From Nocardioides pini (lineage in GTDB: Bacteria > Actinomycetota > Actinomycetes > Propionibacteriales > Nocardioidaceae): a DNA stretch of 64,000 nt. How positions within the stretch are numbered: position 1 is the stretch's first letter; each line of letters begins with the position of its first letter. The notes under the pieces are model-generated. The model worked only from the letters and a program-made list of their open reading frames with translations, was not told where the DNA came from and did not search any database. The translations under genes were made by a program, and so were the position numbers. This document shows positions 54,957 through 64,000 of this stretch, one piece after another. The stretch is from assembly GCF_026712185.1 (NCBI RefSeq), contig NZ_JAPPUX010000002.1, forward strand, positions 558,001 through 622,000, in the 5' to 3' direction.

Positions 54957-55912
54957 GACCCGTCAACGGCCCCTTCCACGCCGGCGTGACGGCGCGCGTT
55001 CGACGTGCTTCGGGTCTCAGGCGTGCTGGACATGTCCGGCTCCTCGGACTCCGGAGCCGGGTCATCGGTCAGCAGCACGTCGGTGGATCCGCTGCCGGTG
55101 CGCAGCATCGCCGCCCGGTTCACCCACACGACGACGAGGGCGACGAGGACGAAGCCGATCATGTCCCAGGGCTGGGCGTCGGGCCAGGCGGGGCCGTTCA
55201 TCTGGGCGTGGAAGAGGAACGCGATGAGAAGGCTGCCGCCCGCGGCGTTGAACATCGCGGTGAGGATGACGCCGATGGCGATGACGCCGAAGAAGTAGGG
55301 CCAGAAGCTCCACGCGGACTGCTTGGTGCCGGACATCAGGAACGCCGGGGCGTGCCAGGTCGCGGACACGACTCCGAGGATGAGTCCCGCCCACAACGGG
55401 GCGTAGCGGCGCTGAAGCAGCGGGAGGGCCACGCCGCGCCACCCGAACTCCTCGATCGGTCCGATGAGGAACGCCGGCAGCAGGGCCGGCAGGACGCCGT
55501 ACCAGGGGTCGAACGGGAAGTCGCCGATGGTGCCGGTGATGACGGCGCCGGCGTAGAAGACGGCCGGCATGCCGAGGACCAGCAGCAGCCACCAGCCGGT
55601 GCTCATCCGCCACATGGTCAGGCGGCGGAAGAACGCGCGCAGCCCGGCGAGGCCGTAGTGGCGCCACACCATGAAGATGCCGAGGAAGCCCGGGGCGTAG
55701 ACCATGAGGATGAATGCCGGGTTGGTGTAGCCCATCGGGCCGAACCAGGCTTCGACCTGGTCCATGAAGGTGACCACCAGCGCACCGAGGCCCCAGCTGA
55801 GGACGAACGTGGCGGCGAAGAAGCGCCACGCGGAGCGGGTGGTGAGCTCCCCGCGCCGGGCGTGGGGTCGGGGGGCCGACGCGATGTCGGTCGGTCGATC
55901 GGTGGTGGCCAT
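54953..55912 (-). CDS. CPBP family intramembrane metalloprotease
   Basis: This encodes about 319 residues from ATG 55912, with about eight hydrophobic helices. The catalytic motifs are GPIEEFGWRGVALP (EExxxR type), SATWHAPAFLMSG with the first metal-binding His, and AFLFHAQMNG with the second. CPBP (Abi) proteases act within the membrane in prenyl-protein processing, bacteriocin immunity or stress signalling; which applies here is unknown. It is followed by a second, frameshifted CPBP gene overlapping by four bases, so the pair was probably one operon. The soluble tail is rich in Asp, Ser and Pro. Confidence 0.88.
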   Translation of the reverse strand: MATTDRPTDIASAPRPHARRGELTTRSAWRFFAATFVLSWGLGALVVTFMDQVEAWFGPMGYTNPAFILMVYAPGFLGIFMVWRHYGLAGLRAFFRRLTMWRMSTGWWLLLVLGMPAVFYAGAVITGTIGDFPFDPWYGVLPALLPAFLIGPIEEFGWRGVALPLLQRRYAPLWAGLILGVVSATWHAPAFLMSGTKQSAWSFWPYFFGVIAIGVILTAMFNAAGGSLLIAFLFHAQMNGPAWPDAQPWDMIGFVLVALVVVWVNRAAMLRTGSGSTDVLLTDDPAPESEEPDMSSTPETRSTSNARRHAGVEGAVDGS

Positions 55913-56321
55913 GGCGCACGTCCTCGGGGCGGCGATGACGCTCGACGGAGTCGCAGGGACGGCAACGCAGGGCAGAGCCGGGCGGCGGCTGGGGCCGGCG
56001 CTCATCGTGGGGTGGTTCGGAGATGGCCTCGCCGTGGTGGTCGCCCGAGCGTCGTGCGGCGACGCGTGGTCCGTTGTCACCCTCGACGCTACGACCGGTT
56101 CGCGGCCGGCGGCAGAGGCGAAGGACCCTCAGGCCCACCGACAGCGCCGACCGAACGCCGGCCGCCTCCGCGCCGGCCGGCTCACAGCCCTGGGACTCGG
56201 CGCCCGATGTCCGGATGTGGGCGCAAGCGGAGGCGCGCTGGGATCGACGGTCCTCTCACGGCCGGTCGAAGGTGTCCAGACATCCGTAGCGGTGCCGACC
56301 GGCCGGAGTCACACTAGCGAT
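55913..56321. other. 409-base gap without a convincing gene
   Basis: The stretch lies between the divergent CPBP and serine-hydrolase genes. The frame of the serine hydrolase stays open to the left, but the translation is Arg/Ala/Gly-rich without structure, and a signal peptide begins exactly at ATG 56322. It probably holds two promoters. I see no RNA gene or repeat worth naming. Confidence 0.4.
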
Positions 56322-57377
56322 ATGCGCGCTCTGTGGGCGCTGGTCGTCACGGCAGGGGTTCTTGCCGCCGGGTGCTCGTCGGACGAACCCGGCGCCACAC
56401 CCCACACGCCGGAGACTGACGGCGGCTTCCTCTCGGCTGTCGCCACACTCGAGCAGCGCGTCGACGCGTACGAGGAGCTCACGACCGGCGTCATTGCTCT
56501 GGTGCGCGCGGGTGGGCAGGTTCAGGTCCTCACCGACGGCGAGGCCAGGTTGCGCCCGCGAATAGCCATGCAGGCCGACATGCGCTTCCCCCTCGCCAGC
56601 ATCACGAAGTCGATGACCGCGACAGTCGTCATGCAGCTCGTCGAGGGCGGCCGCCTGGCCTTGGACGACCCGATCGACCAGTGGGTCCCAGAGCTCGGCA
56701 GCGTCGCGCAGCCCATCACCGTCGGGCAGCTTCTGTCCCACCGGTCGGGGCTCCCGCACGCCACCGATGCAGAGCTACGCCGCTGGGGCAGCGACTCCAG
56801 CCGGCTGCTCCGAGCAATTGGAGAGCACCCGCTGGAGTTCCGGCCCGGCACGAGCGGCAGCTACTCGAACGAGGGGTACGTGGCTCTCGGCCTCGCAGCC
56901 GAACGAATCCTGGATGCGTCGTACGGTGACGTCCTCCAGACCCGCGTCTTCGACCCAGCCGGAATGACCTCCGCCAACCTCTTCGGCCCGTGGGACGTGC
57001 GCGGCTACGACGACGGGACCGACGTCTCTGAGCAGTTCTTCCTGAAGTGGATCCCGCCGGCCGGCAGCGTCGTCGCGACGGCCGCAGACGTTGATGCGTT
57101 CTACCAGGCGCTGTGGTCCGGCAACCTCGTGGGGCCGGAGGCCTTACGACAGATGCGAACCACCCGAGGAAATGTCGGCGAGTTCTCGGACTACGGTCTC
57201 GGCTTGGCCCGGGAACGCTTCTCGTGCGGTCCAGCGATGGGACACTCCGGGCGGCTGAAGGGGATCAGCACCGAAGCGTGGAGTCTCGACGGCAATGACC
57301 GATCAACCGTCGTCCTCGTCAACGATCAGCTCTCCGACGTTGCCCGCATCCTGGTCGACGCGGCCCTGTGCAGCTGA
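56322..57377 (+). CDS. Serine hydrolase lipoprotein (class C beta-lactamase fold)
   Basis: This encodes 351 residues from ATG 56322. The signal peptide ends in the lipobox LAAGC with Cys18, so it is anchored outside the membrane. The beta-lactamase/D-peptidase motifs are Ser93-x-x-Lys96 in ASITKSM, Tyr180-Ser-Asn in GSYSNEGY and His308-Ser-Gly in MGHSG. The family includes D-Ala-D-Ala peptidases, esterases and class C-like lactamases. Substrate and any link to antibiotic resistance cannot be read from this. It shows no operon context. Confidence 0.88.
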   Translation: MRALWALVVTAGVLAAGCSSDEPGATPHTPETDGGFLSAVATLEQRVDAYEELTTGVIALVRAGGQVQVLTDGEARLRPRIAMQADMRFPLASITKSMTATVVMQLVEGGRLALDDPIDQWVPELGSVAQPITVGQLLSHRSGLPHATDAELRRWGSDSSRLLRAIGEHPLEFRPGTSGSYSNEGYVALGLAAERILDASYGDVLQTRVFDPAGMTSANLFGPWDVRGYDDGTDVSEQFFLKWIPPAGSVVATAADVDAFYQALWSGNLVGPEALRQMRTTRGNVGEFSDYGLGLARERFSCGPAMGHSGRLKGISTEAWSLDGNDRSTVVLVNDQLSDVARILVDAALCS

Positions 57378-57484
57378 CGACCGGGCCCGCTCGGGGCTTC
57401 CGGATCCGGCAAATGAGTGCTGGTCGGAAACCCCCGGGAGCGACGTGCGGCGGCCATGGTGGTGGGCCCTCGCCGGCAGCGCCG

Positions 57485-57940
57485 TTACGCCACACCGGCC
57501 GCCCGGGCCGTATGCCGCACTGGAGGAAGCGGCTGAGTGGTCAAGCTGCCGAAGAAAGGTCTGGGGCGGGTCAGCAACAGCGCGGTGCGGCCGATCCCCA
57601 ACAAGAAGCCGAAGGGCAGCGCGAAGCCCGACCAGTAGGCCACCTCCATCGGGAGCAGTGAATGGCTCAAGGTCGTCGACTTCGGCTCGCCTCGCCACAG
57701 AGCCGCTGCGAGCCCGACCTCGGCCAGGCAGACCACGACGAACCCGGCCAGCAGCGGAGTGCTGGTCTCGAGGCCGATGTTCTCGAACGGTCCCTCGCCG
57801 TAGGTGGGGAAGCCGGCGAATGTCCAGATGTCCCCGGTCTCGACGAAGTGACGCATCCCGAAGATGCCGGGGATGCCGAACCCGAGCCCTGCCGCAGCAG
57901 CGAGCGCTGCTGCAGAGCGTTGTCGCGGCGTACTCGTCAC
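57485..57940 (-). CDS. Four-span membrane protein of unknown function
   Basis: This encodes 151 residues from GTG 57940, overlapping the upstream gene's stop (GTGA). Four hydrophobic segments are visible, including AALAAAAGLGFGIPGIFGMR, LLAGFVVVCLAEVGLAAALW and YWSGFALPFGFLLGIGRTAL. A conserved-looking polar loop (RHFVETGDIWTFAGFPTYGE) sits between the first and second spans. No family is recognised. Translational overlap with the 219-residue membrane protein suggests the two act together. Confidence 0.7.
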   Translation of the reverse strand: MTSTPRQRSAAALAAAAGLGFGIPGIFGMRHFVETGDIWTFAGFPTYGEGPFENIGLETSTPLLAGFVVVCLAEVGLAAALWRGEPKSTTLSHSLLPMEVAYWSGFALPFGFLLGIGRTALLLTRPRPFFGSLTTQPLPPVRHTARAAGVA

Positions 57941-58596
57941 GGACGTGCCTCCCGCGCCAGGCCCTCCACGATCAACGCCAGACCCAGGCCCATGACGGCG
58001 AGCGCGTAGATGCCGACGGCGAGCGGGAGCGCCGGAGTGAGCTGCAGCGGCATCATCGCGACCATCCAGGCTCCGAGGACGAGCGGTGTGTACCGGCGCC
58101 AGCCCGACCAGGCGCCCGACCGCAGTGTTGCAATGCCGGCGATGACGAGGCCGACCGCGGTGAGCAGCGTGCCGACGCCGAAGGACGACAGCACGGCGAC
58201 GGCGAGCGGGTCGTCCAGAGGAGCGTCGTAGGCGACCAGCGACAGCGCGTGGGCAATGACGTACAGCAGGGCTCCCGCCACGGCGAGCCGTCCTCCGACT
58301 CGGCCGGCTGTGGTGGGCGCCGCGCCGCTGCGAGCGAAGGCCATGAGGCCGACCACGATCAGCACCTGGGTGATGCCCCAGATCAGCGACGTGGTGATCG
58401 CGGTGGCCCCCTCCCACGGGTAGGACAGCTGTTCGTCGGAGACCGGCGAGGCGTTGCGGTAGGCAGCTGTGATGAGCGCGCCGTCGCCCTGCACAGCACC
58501 CGCGATGACGGTGAGCAAGCCCGGAGCCAGGGCGGCGCGCAGATCGGCTCGCAGCGGCTGGGTTGTGGGAGTCGGCTGGACGGAGTGGGTCGTCAT
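57937..58596 (-). CDS. Six-span membrane protein of unknown function
   Basis: This encodes 219 residues from ATG 58596. There are about six hydrophobic helices, for example LRAALAPGLLTVIAGAVQG, ITTSLIWGITQVLIVVGLMA and ALPLAVGIYALAVMGLGLAL. It has an Asp/Pro-rich loop (VAYDAPLDDPLAVAV). No recognised motif is present. It is divergent from the large LuxR-type regulator, with about 150 bases between them, and that regulator may control this pair. Confidence 0.72.
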   Translation of the reverse strand: MTTHSVQPTPTTQPLRADLRAALAPGLLTVIAGAVQGDGALITAAYRNASPVSDEQLSYPWEGATAITTSLIWGITQVLIVVGLMAFARSGAAPTTAGRVGGRLAVAGALLYVIAHALSLVAYDAPLDDPLAVAVLSSFGVGTLLTAVGLVIAGIATLRSGAWSGWRRYTPLVLGAWMVAMMPLQLTPALPLAVGIYALAVMGLGLALIVEGLAREARP

Positions 58597-58745
58597 GGTG
58601 GTCCTCCTGGATCGACGCTGCAGAGTGCTGCCGAGTGGTGCGACGCTAGGGAGACCGGTGCCGGGTGCACATGAGGGGAACCACTCAAACGAGCCCTCAA
58701 CATGGGCGGCGACAGCTCGGCTTCGCGAGTTCTACCGTGGTGGAC

Positions 58746-60251
58746 ATGGAGGACGATCTCCACGAGAAGCTCAACCGGGCTCGTGAGCAGTACGCCGCGG
58801 GCGCCGTGGCGGAGGCCGTGCGCAGCTGCGTAGCCATAGTCGAGAGCTGCACCAGGAGCACGGACCCGTCGCTGGTGGCGGCTGCAGCCACCCTGGTCCG
58901 CCGGCCACTCGACCCGCTGCTGCGCGCGCGTGTGCACGGGTTGGCCAGCGAGGCGCTCGCGCTGCTGAAGAGCGTCGGACCAGCAGGGCAGGAGCAAGCG
59001 GCGCGGGTGGTGGCCCAGGTGGAGGCGACCCGGGACGTGTTCCGCGCACAGGATCCAATCGACGTCGAGGCGGGGATCGACGCGGAGCTCGAGTTCGTCG
59101 AGATCCAGGCGCGCGTCGCGGCTCTGCAGGACCCACTGCGGGCGGCTGACCGCCTGGCGCTCGCACGCCGCGCGGTCGCGCTGGGACTGGCCGTCGGCGA
59201 TCGAGAGATGCAGGCGTGGGGCCATCTGTGGTCGATGGACGTCCACGCCGCGAACGGTCAGCGGGTGGAGCTGTTGGGCGAGCTAGCAGCACTGACCACG
59301 CTCGCCGAGCGGTTGGGTCCGGCCTGGCAGTCGCGGGTGCTCCTGGTGCGAGCCTCACAGGCGCTCGTGGATGGCCGGTTCGACGACGTCGTTCGCCTTG
59401 CCGAGGACGCAGCCAGGATCGGCGGCGAGCACAGCGACGCGGCGTTCCTGCGGTTGCCGTTCACCTTTGAGGCGGCGCGCCATCAGGGCACGGTGAAGCC
59501 TCTGCTCGAAGCGGTGCGTGAGCAGGTCGAGCAGCTGCCGTTCGTCGCACGGACCTGGCTGTGCGTGGCGCTCGAGAGTGCCGGCCTCCGCGCGGAGGCC
59601 GCCGACGAGTGGCGAGCGCTCGCAGCCCACATCGCGGCAGTGCCGGTCGAGGCTCCGGAGTTCTTGATGACGATCGCCGACGCCGCGGAGGTCTGCGCCT
59701 CGCTGGGTGACGAGGACAACGCGGCGACGCTGTACGCCGCGCTCCTGCCCTACGAGCACCACCACGTCATCGCTCACGCCCACGCGCCCTACCAGGGTCC
59801 CGTGGGATTGATACTCGGCCGTCTGGCCAGAGTGCTCGGCGACCTGACGGCGGCAGATGAGCATCTGCGGTCCACCTTGGCCACGGCCGAGGAGATCCAC
59901 GCCCTCCCGGCAAAGGCGTACGTGCTTGCCGAGCTCGCCGCCGTCGAGGCGATCCGCTCGCGCGCTGGCCGCGCGCACGCCCACTGCGCGCTCGAGCTGG
60001 CGCGGCGACTCGACATGGCACCGCTGGTCGACCAGCTCGACGCACTGCTCGGTACAGGTGAGCAAGACCCGGTGCTCACTCCTCGCGAGGCCGAGGTGGC
60101 GGCGCTGGTCGCCCGAGGGATGAGCAATGCAGCGATCGCACGGCAGTTCACGTTGTCGGAGCGGACCGTCGAGAACCACGTCAGCAGGATCCTGGCCAAG
60201 CTGGACCTGACCTCGCGCACCGCCCTGGCCCTCTGGTACGAGCGTCGCTAG
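58746..60251 (+). CDS. Large LuxR-family regulator with helical-repeat sensor region
   Basis: This encodes about 501 residues from ATG 58746; GTG 58740 is an alternative. The first 430 residues are all-helical with TPR-like alternation ([40 protein letters not shown]), without a P-loop. The C-terminal LuxR HTH spans about 440-495 ([40 protein letters not shown]). It resembles MalT/LAL regulators but lacks their ATPase domain. The divergent two-gene membrane operon is its most likely target. Confidence 0.87.
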   Translation: MEDDLHEKLNRAREQYAAGAVAEAVRSCVAIVESCTRSTDPSLVAAAATLVRRPLDPLLRARVHGLASEALALLKSVGPAGQEQAARVVAQVEATRDVFRAQDPIDVEAGIDAELEFVEIQARVAALQDPLRAADRLALARRAVALGLAVGDREMQAWGHLWSMDVHAANGQRVELLGELAALTTLAERLGPAWQSRVLLVRASQALVDGRFDDVVRLAEDAARIGGEHSDAAFLRLPFTFEAARHQGTVKPLLEAVREQVEQLPFVARTWLCVALESAGLRAEAADEWRALAAHIAAVPVEAPEFLMTIADAAEVCASLGDEDNAATLYAALLPYEHHHVIAHAHAPYQGPVGLILGRLARVLGDLTAADEHLRSTLATAEEIHALPAKAYVLAELAAVEAIRSRAGRAHAHCALELARRLDMAPLVDQLDALLGTGEQDPVLTPREAEVAALVARGMSNAAIARQFTLSERTVENHVSRILAKLDLTSRTALALWYERR

Positions 60252-60255
60252 CAGC

Positions 60256-61476
60256 TCAGTCGGGCGCGGGCTCGGCGTCGGCGCCGCGGCTGATCTCGGC
60301 GAGGCGCTGCTCGAGGAAGGCGCGCTCGGCGGCGTTCGCCGTGAGCTCCATCGCGCGCCGGTACGACTGAGCCGCGCCGGCGGCGTCGCCAAGGCGCCGC
60401 AGCAGGTCGGCCCGTGTGGCGGGAAGGTAGGGGTAGTCGGCGAGTCGGGGGTCGGTCGCCAACTCGTCGAGGAGTGGCAGCGCGGCGGCTGGTCCGTTTG
60501 CGAATGCCACGGCGGCGGCCCGATTGAGTGCGACCACTGGGGTGTCCCAGACCGCCAGCAGCATGTCGTAGAGGTGCACGACGCGTGGCCAGTCGGTTTC
60601 CTCGAAGGACGGCGCCACCGCATGGACGCCGGCGATCGCCGCCTGGAGGGTGAACCGCCCCGGTGGGCCGGCCGCGAGTGCCCCGGCCGTCACGGTGAGG
60701 CCCTCCACGGTGGCGCGCTGGTCCCAACGGGTCCGGTCCTGGTCGGCGAGCAGGAGCAGCCGGCCCTGGTCATCGGTCCGGGTGGCCCGGCGGGCGTCGG
60801 TGAGGAGCAGCAGGCCGAGCAGCCCGCGTGCCTCGAGCTGCTCGGGGAGCAGCGCGGCGAGGGTGCGCGCGAGGTGCAGGGCTCGGTCGCTGAGGTCCTC
60901 GCGGACGAGCGCGTCCCCTTCGCCGGCCGTGTGGCCGGTGCTGAAGAGCAGGTGGACGGCGGTGAGGACGCTGTCCAGGCGCTCGGGCAGCTCAGCGCGG
61001 CTCGGGACCCGGTAAGGGATGCGCGCTTCGGTGATCTTCTTCTTGGCGCGGGTGATCCGTGCCGCCATCGTGGACTCGGACACCAAGAAGGCTCGGGCGA
61101 CGTCGGGGGTGGGAACGCCGCAGACCAGGCGCAGGGTGAGGGCGACGCGGGCCTCGGGGGCAAGGGTGGGGTGGCAGCAGGTGAACACCAGCCGGAGCCG
61201 GTCGTCCGGCACGGCCGTGTCCCGACCGTCCGGAAGGTTCTGGTCGTCCGGATCGGGAGTCGCCGGCTCCACCAGCAGCGGGAGCTTGCGCCGGAGGGTG
61301 GCCTCGCGCCGCAACCGGTCCAGCGCCTTGTTCCGCGCCGCGGTGGTCAGCCACGCGCCGGGCCGTTCCGGGATGCCATCGCGGGCCCAGGCCCGGAGCG
61401 CGCTGACGTACGCCTCCTGCGCGCACTCCTCCGCGACGTCGAGGTCGCCCGCGACGCGGACCGTGGCGGACAGCAC
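60256..61476 (-). CDS. ECF-type RNA polymerase sigma factor with C-terminal extension (DUF6596)
   Basis: This encodes 406 residues from GTG 61476, the first standard start in the open frame. Sigma-2 contains DLDVAEECAQEAYVSALRAW and ERPGAWLTTAARNKALDRLR; sigma-4 contains VCGVPTPDVARAFLVSESTM. A helical C-terminal extension of about 200 residues with TPR-like repeats follows (ECF42/SigJ-like type). The sigma-2 domain clearly begins upstream of this GTG: the same frame reads VAAALAEAHLSEWAF up to about 61575, where only a CTG is available. A frameshift near an ATG at 61594 or a rare start are both possible. The usual YCII partner gene is not seen. Confidence 0.88.
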   Translation of the reverse strand: MLSATVRVAGDLDVAEECAQEAYVSALRAWARDGIPERPGAWLTTAARNKALDRLRREATLRRKLPLLVEPATPDPDDQNLPDGRDTAVPDDRLRLVFTCCHPTLAPEARVALTLRLVCGVPTPDVARAFLVSESTMAARITRAKKKITEARIPYRVPSRAELPERLDSVLTAVHLLFSTGHTAGEGDALVREDLSDRALHLARTLAALLPEQLEARGLLGLLLLTDARRATRTDDQGRLLLLADQDRTRWDQRATVEGLTVTAGALAAGPPGRFTLQAAIAGVHAVAPSFEETDWPRVVHLYDMLLAVWDTPVVALNRAAAVAFANGPAAALPLLDELATDPRLADYPYLPATRADLLRRLGDAAGAAQSYRRAMELTANAAERAFLEQRLAEISRGADAEPAPD

Positions 61477-61610
61477 GAACGCCCACTCGGAAAGGTGGGC
61501 CTCCGCGAGCGCGGCTGCGACCGCGTCCGCCTGAACGGCGGACGCGGTCGGCTGCTCGTCGCTGCGAGTGCTCAGAACGGGGCGTCGAGGTCATCTCAGG
61601 CGAGGGGTCC

Positions 61611-61760
61611 ATGCGCGGACTGATCCGCGGCTCGACGCAGGCTCTGCTGCCTTTGCGCTCGACCGTACGCGGGACCACCGAGGCGGTCCTGGAGGCGGAG
61701 GGTCGGCGGCTGCGCACCACCACCGAGCAACGCATTGACGTCACCACGACCTTGCCGTGA
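61611..61760 (+). CDS. Possible 49-residue protein
   Basis: An open frame from ATG 61611 encodes MRGLIRGSTQALLPLRSTVR, then GTTEAVLEAEGRRLRTTTEQ and RIDVTTTLP. GCGAGGGG lies just upstream. The middle is amphipathic and helical. It is divergent from the sigma factor gene and could be a real small gene, a fragment of a lost gene or chance. No family is recognised. Confidence 0.3.
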   Translation: MRGLIRGSTQALLPLRSTVRGTTEAVLEAEGRRLRTTTEQRIDVTTTLP

Positions 61761-61936
61761 CGCTGCCCGGGCGGCATCGACGGCCGCCGGCGCGACGACC
61801 TACCGCTGAAGCGTCTGCCGCAGGACGCCCATAACTTCGGAGACAGGGCCGTCGAAGAGGCGGCAGGCGCTCCAAAGAGCAGCTCGCCCTGTCTGAGATC
61901 GATGAGGACTGCTCAGTAGAACAACCGGAGCTGCCG

Positions 61937-64000
61937 ATGAGCGAATGGTCGCCTACGAAGGTGCCGCTTCTACATCTGAAACACCTTCTCACGGGTGAGG
62001 CGTTCAGGTGCGCCCTGCCGGTGGTTGCCGACCCCGACGACGCGGGTGGACACTGGTTGATGCGGTCAAGCGTGCCCGACCGCAGGGAGGACTCGCCCGT
62101 GGTCGAAGCTGCGCCGTTCCCAAACCGGGGTTCCATCAGCGCCGCGGAGCACCAGCAGCTCCGCCGGGACTACGACGCCCTAGCTGACCAGTTCGGCGCC
62201 ACGTCTGAAGTGCTTGAGGCAATGGGCCGGTCGACTGCCGACCCGGAGGCGGTGCTCACCACCATCGTCGAGAACGCGCGACGGCTGTGCCGGTCGGAGG
62301 CCGCGCACCTCTACCTCGTGGAGGGCGACACTTTCCGCCTCAGGATGACGGTCGGGCTCTCCGAGGCGTCCCGGCAGGTGCTGACCGAGCACCCGATCAC
62401 GATGGACCGGGAGACCCTCACCGGACGCGTCGGCCTGGAGCGGAGAACGCTCCAGATCCGGGACGTGCTGGCCGACCCGGACTACGGCCGTTACGACCTT
62501 CAGCGAGCGGCGGGCTTCCGCACTGTGATCGCAGCCCCGCTGATCGTCGATGACGCGGTCGTCGGGGCCCTCAACGTGTGGCGCAACGAGGTCCGCCCGT
62601 TCGACGACCGCGAGGTGGGCATCGTCAGCGCGTTCGCTGTTCAGGCGGCCATCGCCGTCAACGGCGTCGGGCTGGTCCAGCAACTGGAGACTCGAAGCGC
62701 GGAGCTGGCCCGCAAGGTCGACGAGCTGGAGGCGCTCCGCGCGGTCGGCGAGGCAGTCAGCTCGACCCTCGACGTCGAGGATGTCCTCGACACGATTGCC
62801 GAGCACGCGGTCGTTCTGTCCGGCACCGACGGTGGCTCGATCATGGAGTACGCCGAGCGGGACCGCCGGTTCGTCGTTCGCAGCGTCTACCGCACGGCCC
62901 CCGAGGTCGTCGAGCAGCTGCGCTCGGTGAGGATCGACCTCGACCGGACGCTCGTCGGGAGAGCCGCGCTGGAGCGGCGCCCGATCGTCGTTCCTGACCT
63001 CGCGGCCGTCGAGCTCGACCCGCACCTGGCGATCCTGCACAGCGCCGGGTGGTCCTCCCTCGTCGCCGTCCCCCTGCTTCGCGAGGACACGATCGTCGGC
63101 TCGCTGATCGTTCGGCGTAAGCGCACCGGCGACTTCACCCCCGAGGTCGTCGACCTCCTGGAGACCTTCGCCAGCCAGTCGGCGCTGGCGCTGTTGAACG
63201 CCCAGCTCTTCCGGGAGCTGAAGGACCAGAGCCTCGCCCTCGAGCTGGCGAGCCGGCACAAGACGGAGTTCCTGGCGAGCATGTCGCACGAGCTGCGCAC
63301 CCCGCTCAACGCTGTGCTCGGCTTCTCCGAGGTGCTGCTCGAGCGCATGTTCGGCGACATCAACGACCGGCAGGAGGAATACCTGCGCGACATCCACAGC
63401 TCTGGGAAGCACCTGCTGGAGTTGCTGAACGAGATCCTCGACCTGTCGAAGGTGGAAGCCGGGCGGATGGAGATCGACTACACCGGCTTCGACCTGCGCG
63501 TGCTCCTTGAGGAGGCGATGGCCATGCTCCGCGAGCGGGCGACCGCTCGCCGCATCGACCTCAGCGTCGACGTCGAGCCGGGCCTGGTGCAGGCGTACTC
63601 CGACCAGCTTCGGCTCAAGCAAGTCGTGCTGAATCTCGTGACGAACGCCGTCAAGTTCACCGGCGACGGTGGCTCGGTCGTGGTCCGGGCGCGTCGGACG
63701 CCGATCGACATCGAGGTCACGGTGACCGACACCGGGGTCGGGATCCCGGAAGCCGACCGTGAGCGCATCTTCGAGTCCTTCCAGCAGGGCGGCCGAGGTG
63801 CCTCACGCGAAGAGGGCACCGGACTCGGGCTGACCCTGTCGCGCCGCATCGTCGAGCTGCTCGGGGGCCGGATGTGGCTGGAGAGCGAGGTGGGCGTTGG
63901 CAGCACCTTCGGCTTCATGCTCCCGTCGCGCACCAGCGACAACGCCGCCGCTCCGACATCGACCTCCGGGATGTGCGAGGTCGTGGTGATCGAGGACGAC
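61937..64000 (+). CDS. Hybrid GAF-GAF histidine kinase with C-terminal receiver, cut at right edge
   Basis: From ATG 61937 (GGAG about 6 bases upstream) the frame runs 688 codons to the window end without a stop. After an N-terminal stretch of about 70 residues without a recognised domain come a GAF domain (about 105-245), a second GAF (about 265-415) and a HisKA domain with His451 in SMSHELRTPLNAVLGF. The HATPase follows with Asp598 in DTGVGIPEAD and GTGLGLTLSR. The last residues, VVVIEDD, are the first strand and acidic pair of a receiver domain, so this is a hybrid kinase that continues outside the window. No membrane segment is seen, so it is a cytosolic sensor. The signal is unknown. Confidence 0.9.
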   Translation, partial: MSEWSPTKVPLLHLKHLLTGEAFRCALPVVADPDDAGGHWLMRSSVPDRREDSPVVEAAPFPNRGSISAAEHQQLRRDYDALADQFGATSEVLEAMGRSTADPEAVLTTIVENARRLCRSEAAHLYLVEGDTFRLRMTVGLSEASRQVLTEHPITMDRETLTGRVGLERRTLQIRDVLADPDYGRYDLQRAAGFRTVIAAPLIVDDAVVGALNVWRNEVRPFDDREVGIVSAFAVQAAIAVNGVGLVQQLETRSAELARKVDELEALRAVGEAVSSTLDVEDVLDTIAEHAVVLSGTDGGSIMEYAERDRRFVVRSVYRTAPEVVEQLRSVRIDLDRTLVGRAALERRPIVVPDLAAVELDPHLAILHSAGWSSLVAVPLLREDTIVGSLIVRRKRTGDFTPEVVDLLETFASQSALALLNAQLFRELKDQSLALELASRHKTEFLASMSHELRTPLNAVLGFSEVLLERMFGDINDRQEEYLRDIHSSGKHLLELLNEILDLSKVEAGRMEIDYTGFDLRVLLEEAMAMLRERATARRIDLSVDVEPGLVQAYSDQLRLKQVVLNLVTNAVKFTGDGGSVVVRARRTPIDIEVTVTDTGVGIPEADRERIFESFQQGGRGASREEGTGLGLTLSRRIVELLGGRMWLESEVGVGSTFGFMLPSRTSDNAAAPTSTSGMCEVVVIEDD

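Overview
The window is high-GC DNA with almost no intergenic space, many GTG starts and many 1-4 base stop/start overlaps. The gene content points to an actinobacterium, most likely of the Nocardioidaceae type (inference from content only). Supporting signs are a DosR/DosS-like pair, an SOS-boxed imuA'-imuB-dnaE2 cassette, a 13E12-family DUF222/HNH gene, GAF-ANTAR proteins, an EF-G2 paralogue and a ClgR/PopR-like regulator beside a clpP pair. I see no rRNA, tRNA, CRISPR array or insertion sequence. Coordinates are read by eye and start codons are often ambiguous.

Layout. 1-4.9 kb (minus): the first two genes of a Wadjet (JetABCD) system, running off the left edge, then EF-G2 and a DRGH-type nuclease. 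5-8.5 kb: a TetR regulator with two coupled micro-membrane proteins, a clear operator palindrome and a divergent thiolase, then a secreted endonuclease/exonuclease/phosphatase-fold protein. 8.5-10.6 kb: a membrane protein and a secreted phospholipase D-like protein. 10.7-16.4 kb: the imuA'-imuB-dnaE2 mutasome behind a perfect LexA box. 16.5-23 kb: a surface-glycan locus (GT2, sulfotransferase, WecE-type aminotransferase, methyltransferase; on the other strand a GT-C enzyme and a flippase-like protein). 23-25.6 kb: an ABC exporter. 25.7-29 kb: a DosR/DosS-like pair around a small gene, with DosR-box-like palindromes. 29-32 kb: MFS protein, small protein, secreted GH16.

32-37.3 kb holds a tightly coupled zwf-edd-eda operon (Entner-Doudoroff pathway) with a divergent ROK regulator and a palindrome between them. 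37.4-42 kb: two GAF-ANTAR proteins, release factor 3 and SelO. 42.2-44.4 kb is the most unusual part. A ClgR/PopR-like regulator converges on two overlapping clpP genes; the first keeps the Ser-His-Asp triad, while the second has Trp for Ser and Thr for Asp. The same palindrome family lies upstream of both the regulator and the clpP operon.

44.5-50.4 kb is a mixed stretch of small enzymes, lipoproteins and a 13E12-family HNH gene whose start codon lies inside a LexA-like box. 50.7-58.6 kb is accessory-like: P-loop kinase, RTX-repeat protein, GNAT, a 54-residue membrane protein, two CPBP proteases (one frameshifted in a homopolymer), a serine hydrolase lipoprotein and two membrane proteins. 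58.7-64 kb: a large LuxR-type regulator, an ECF sigma factor with an incomplete-looking 5' end, and a hybrid GAF histidine kinase that runs off the right edge.
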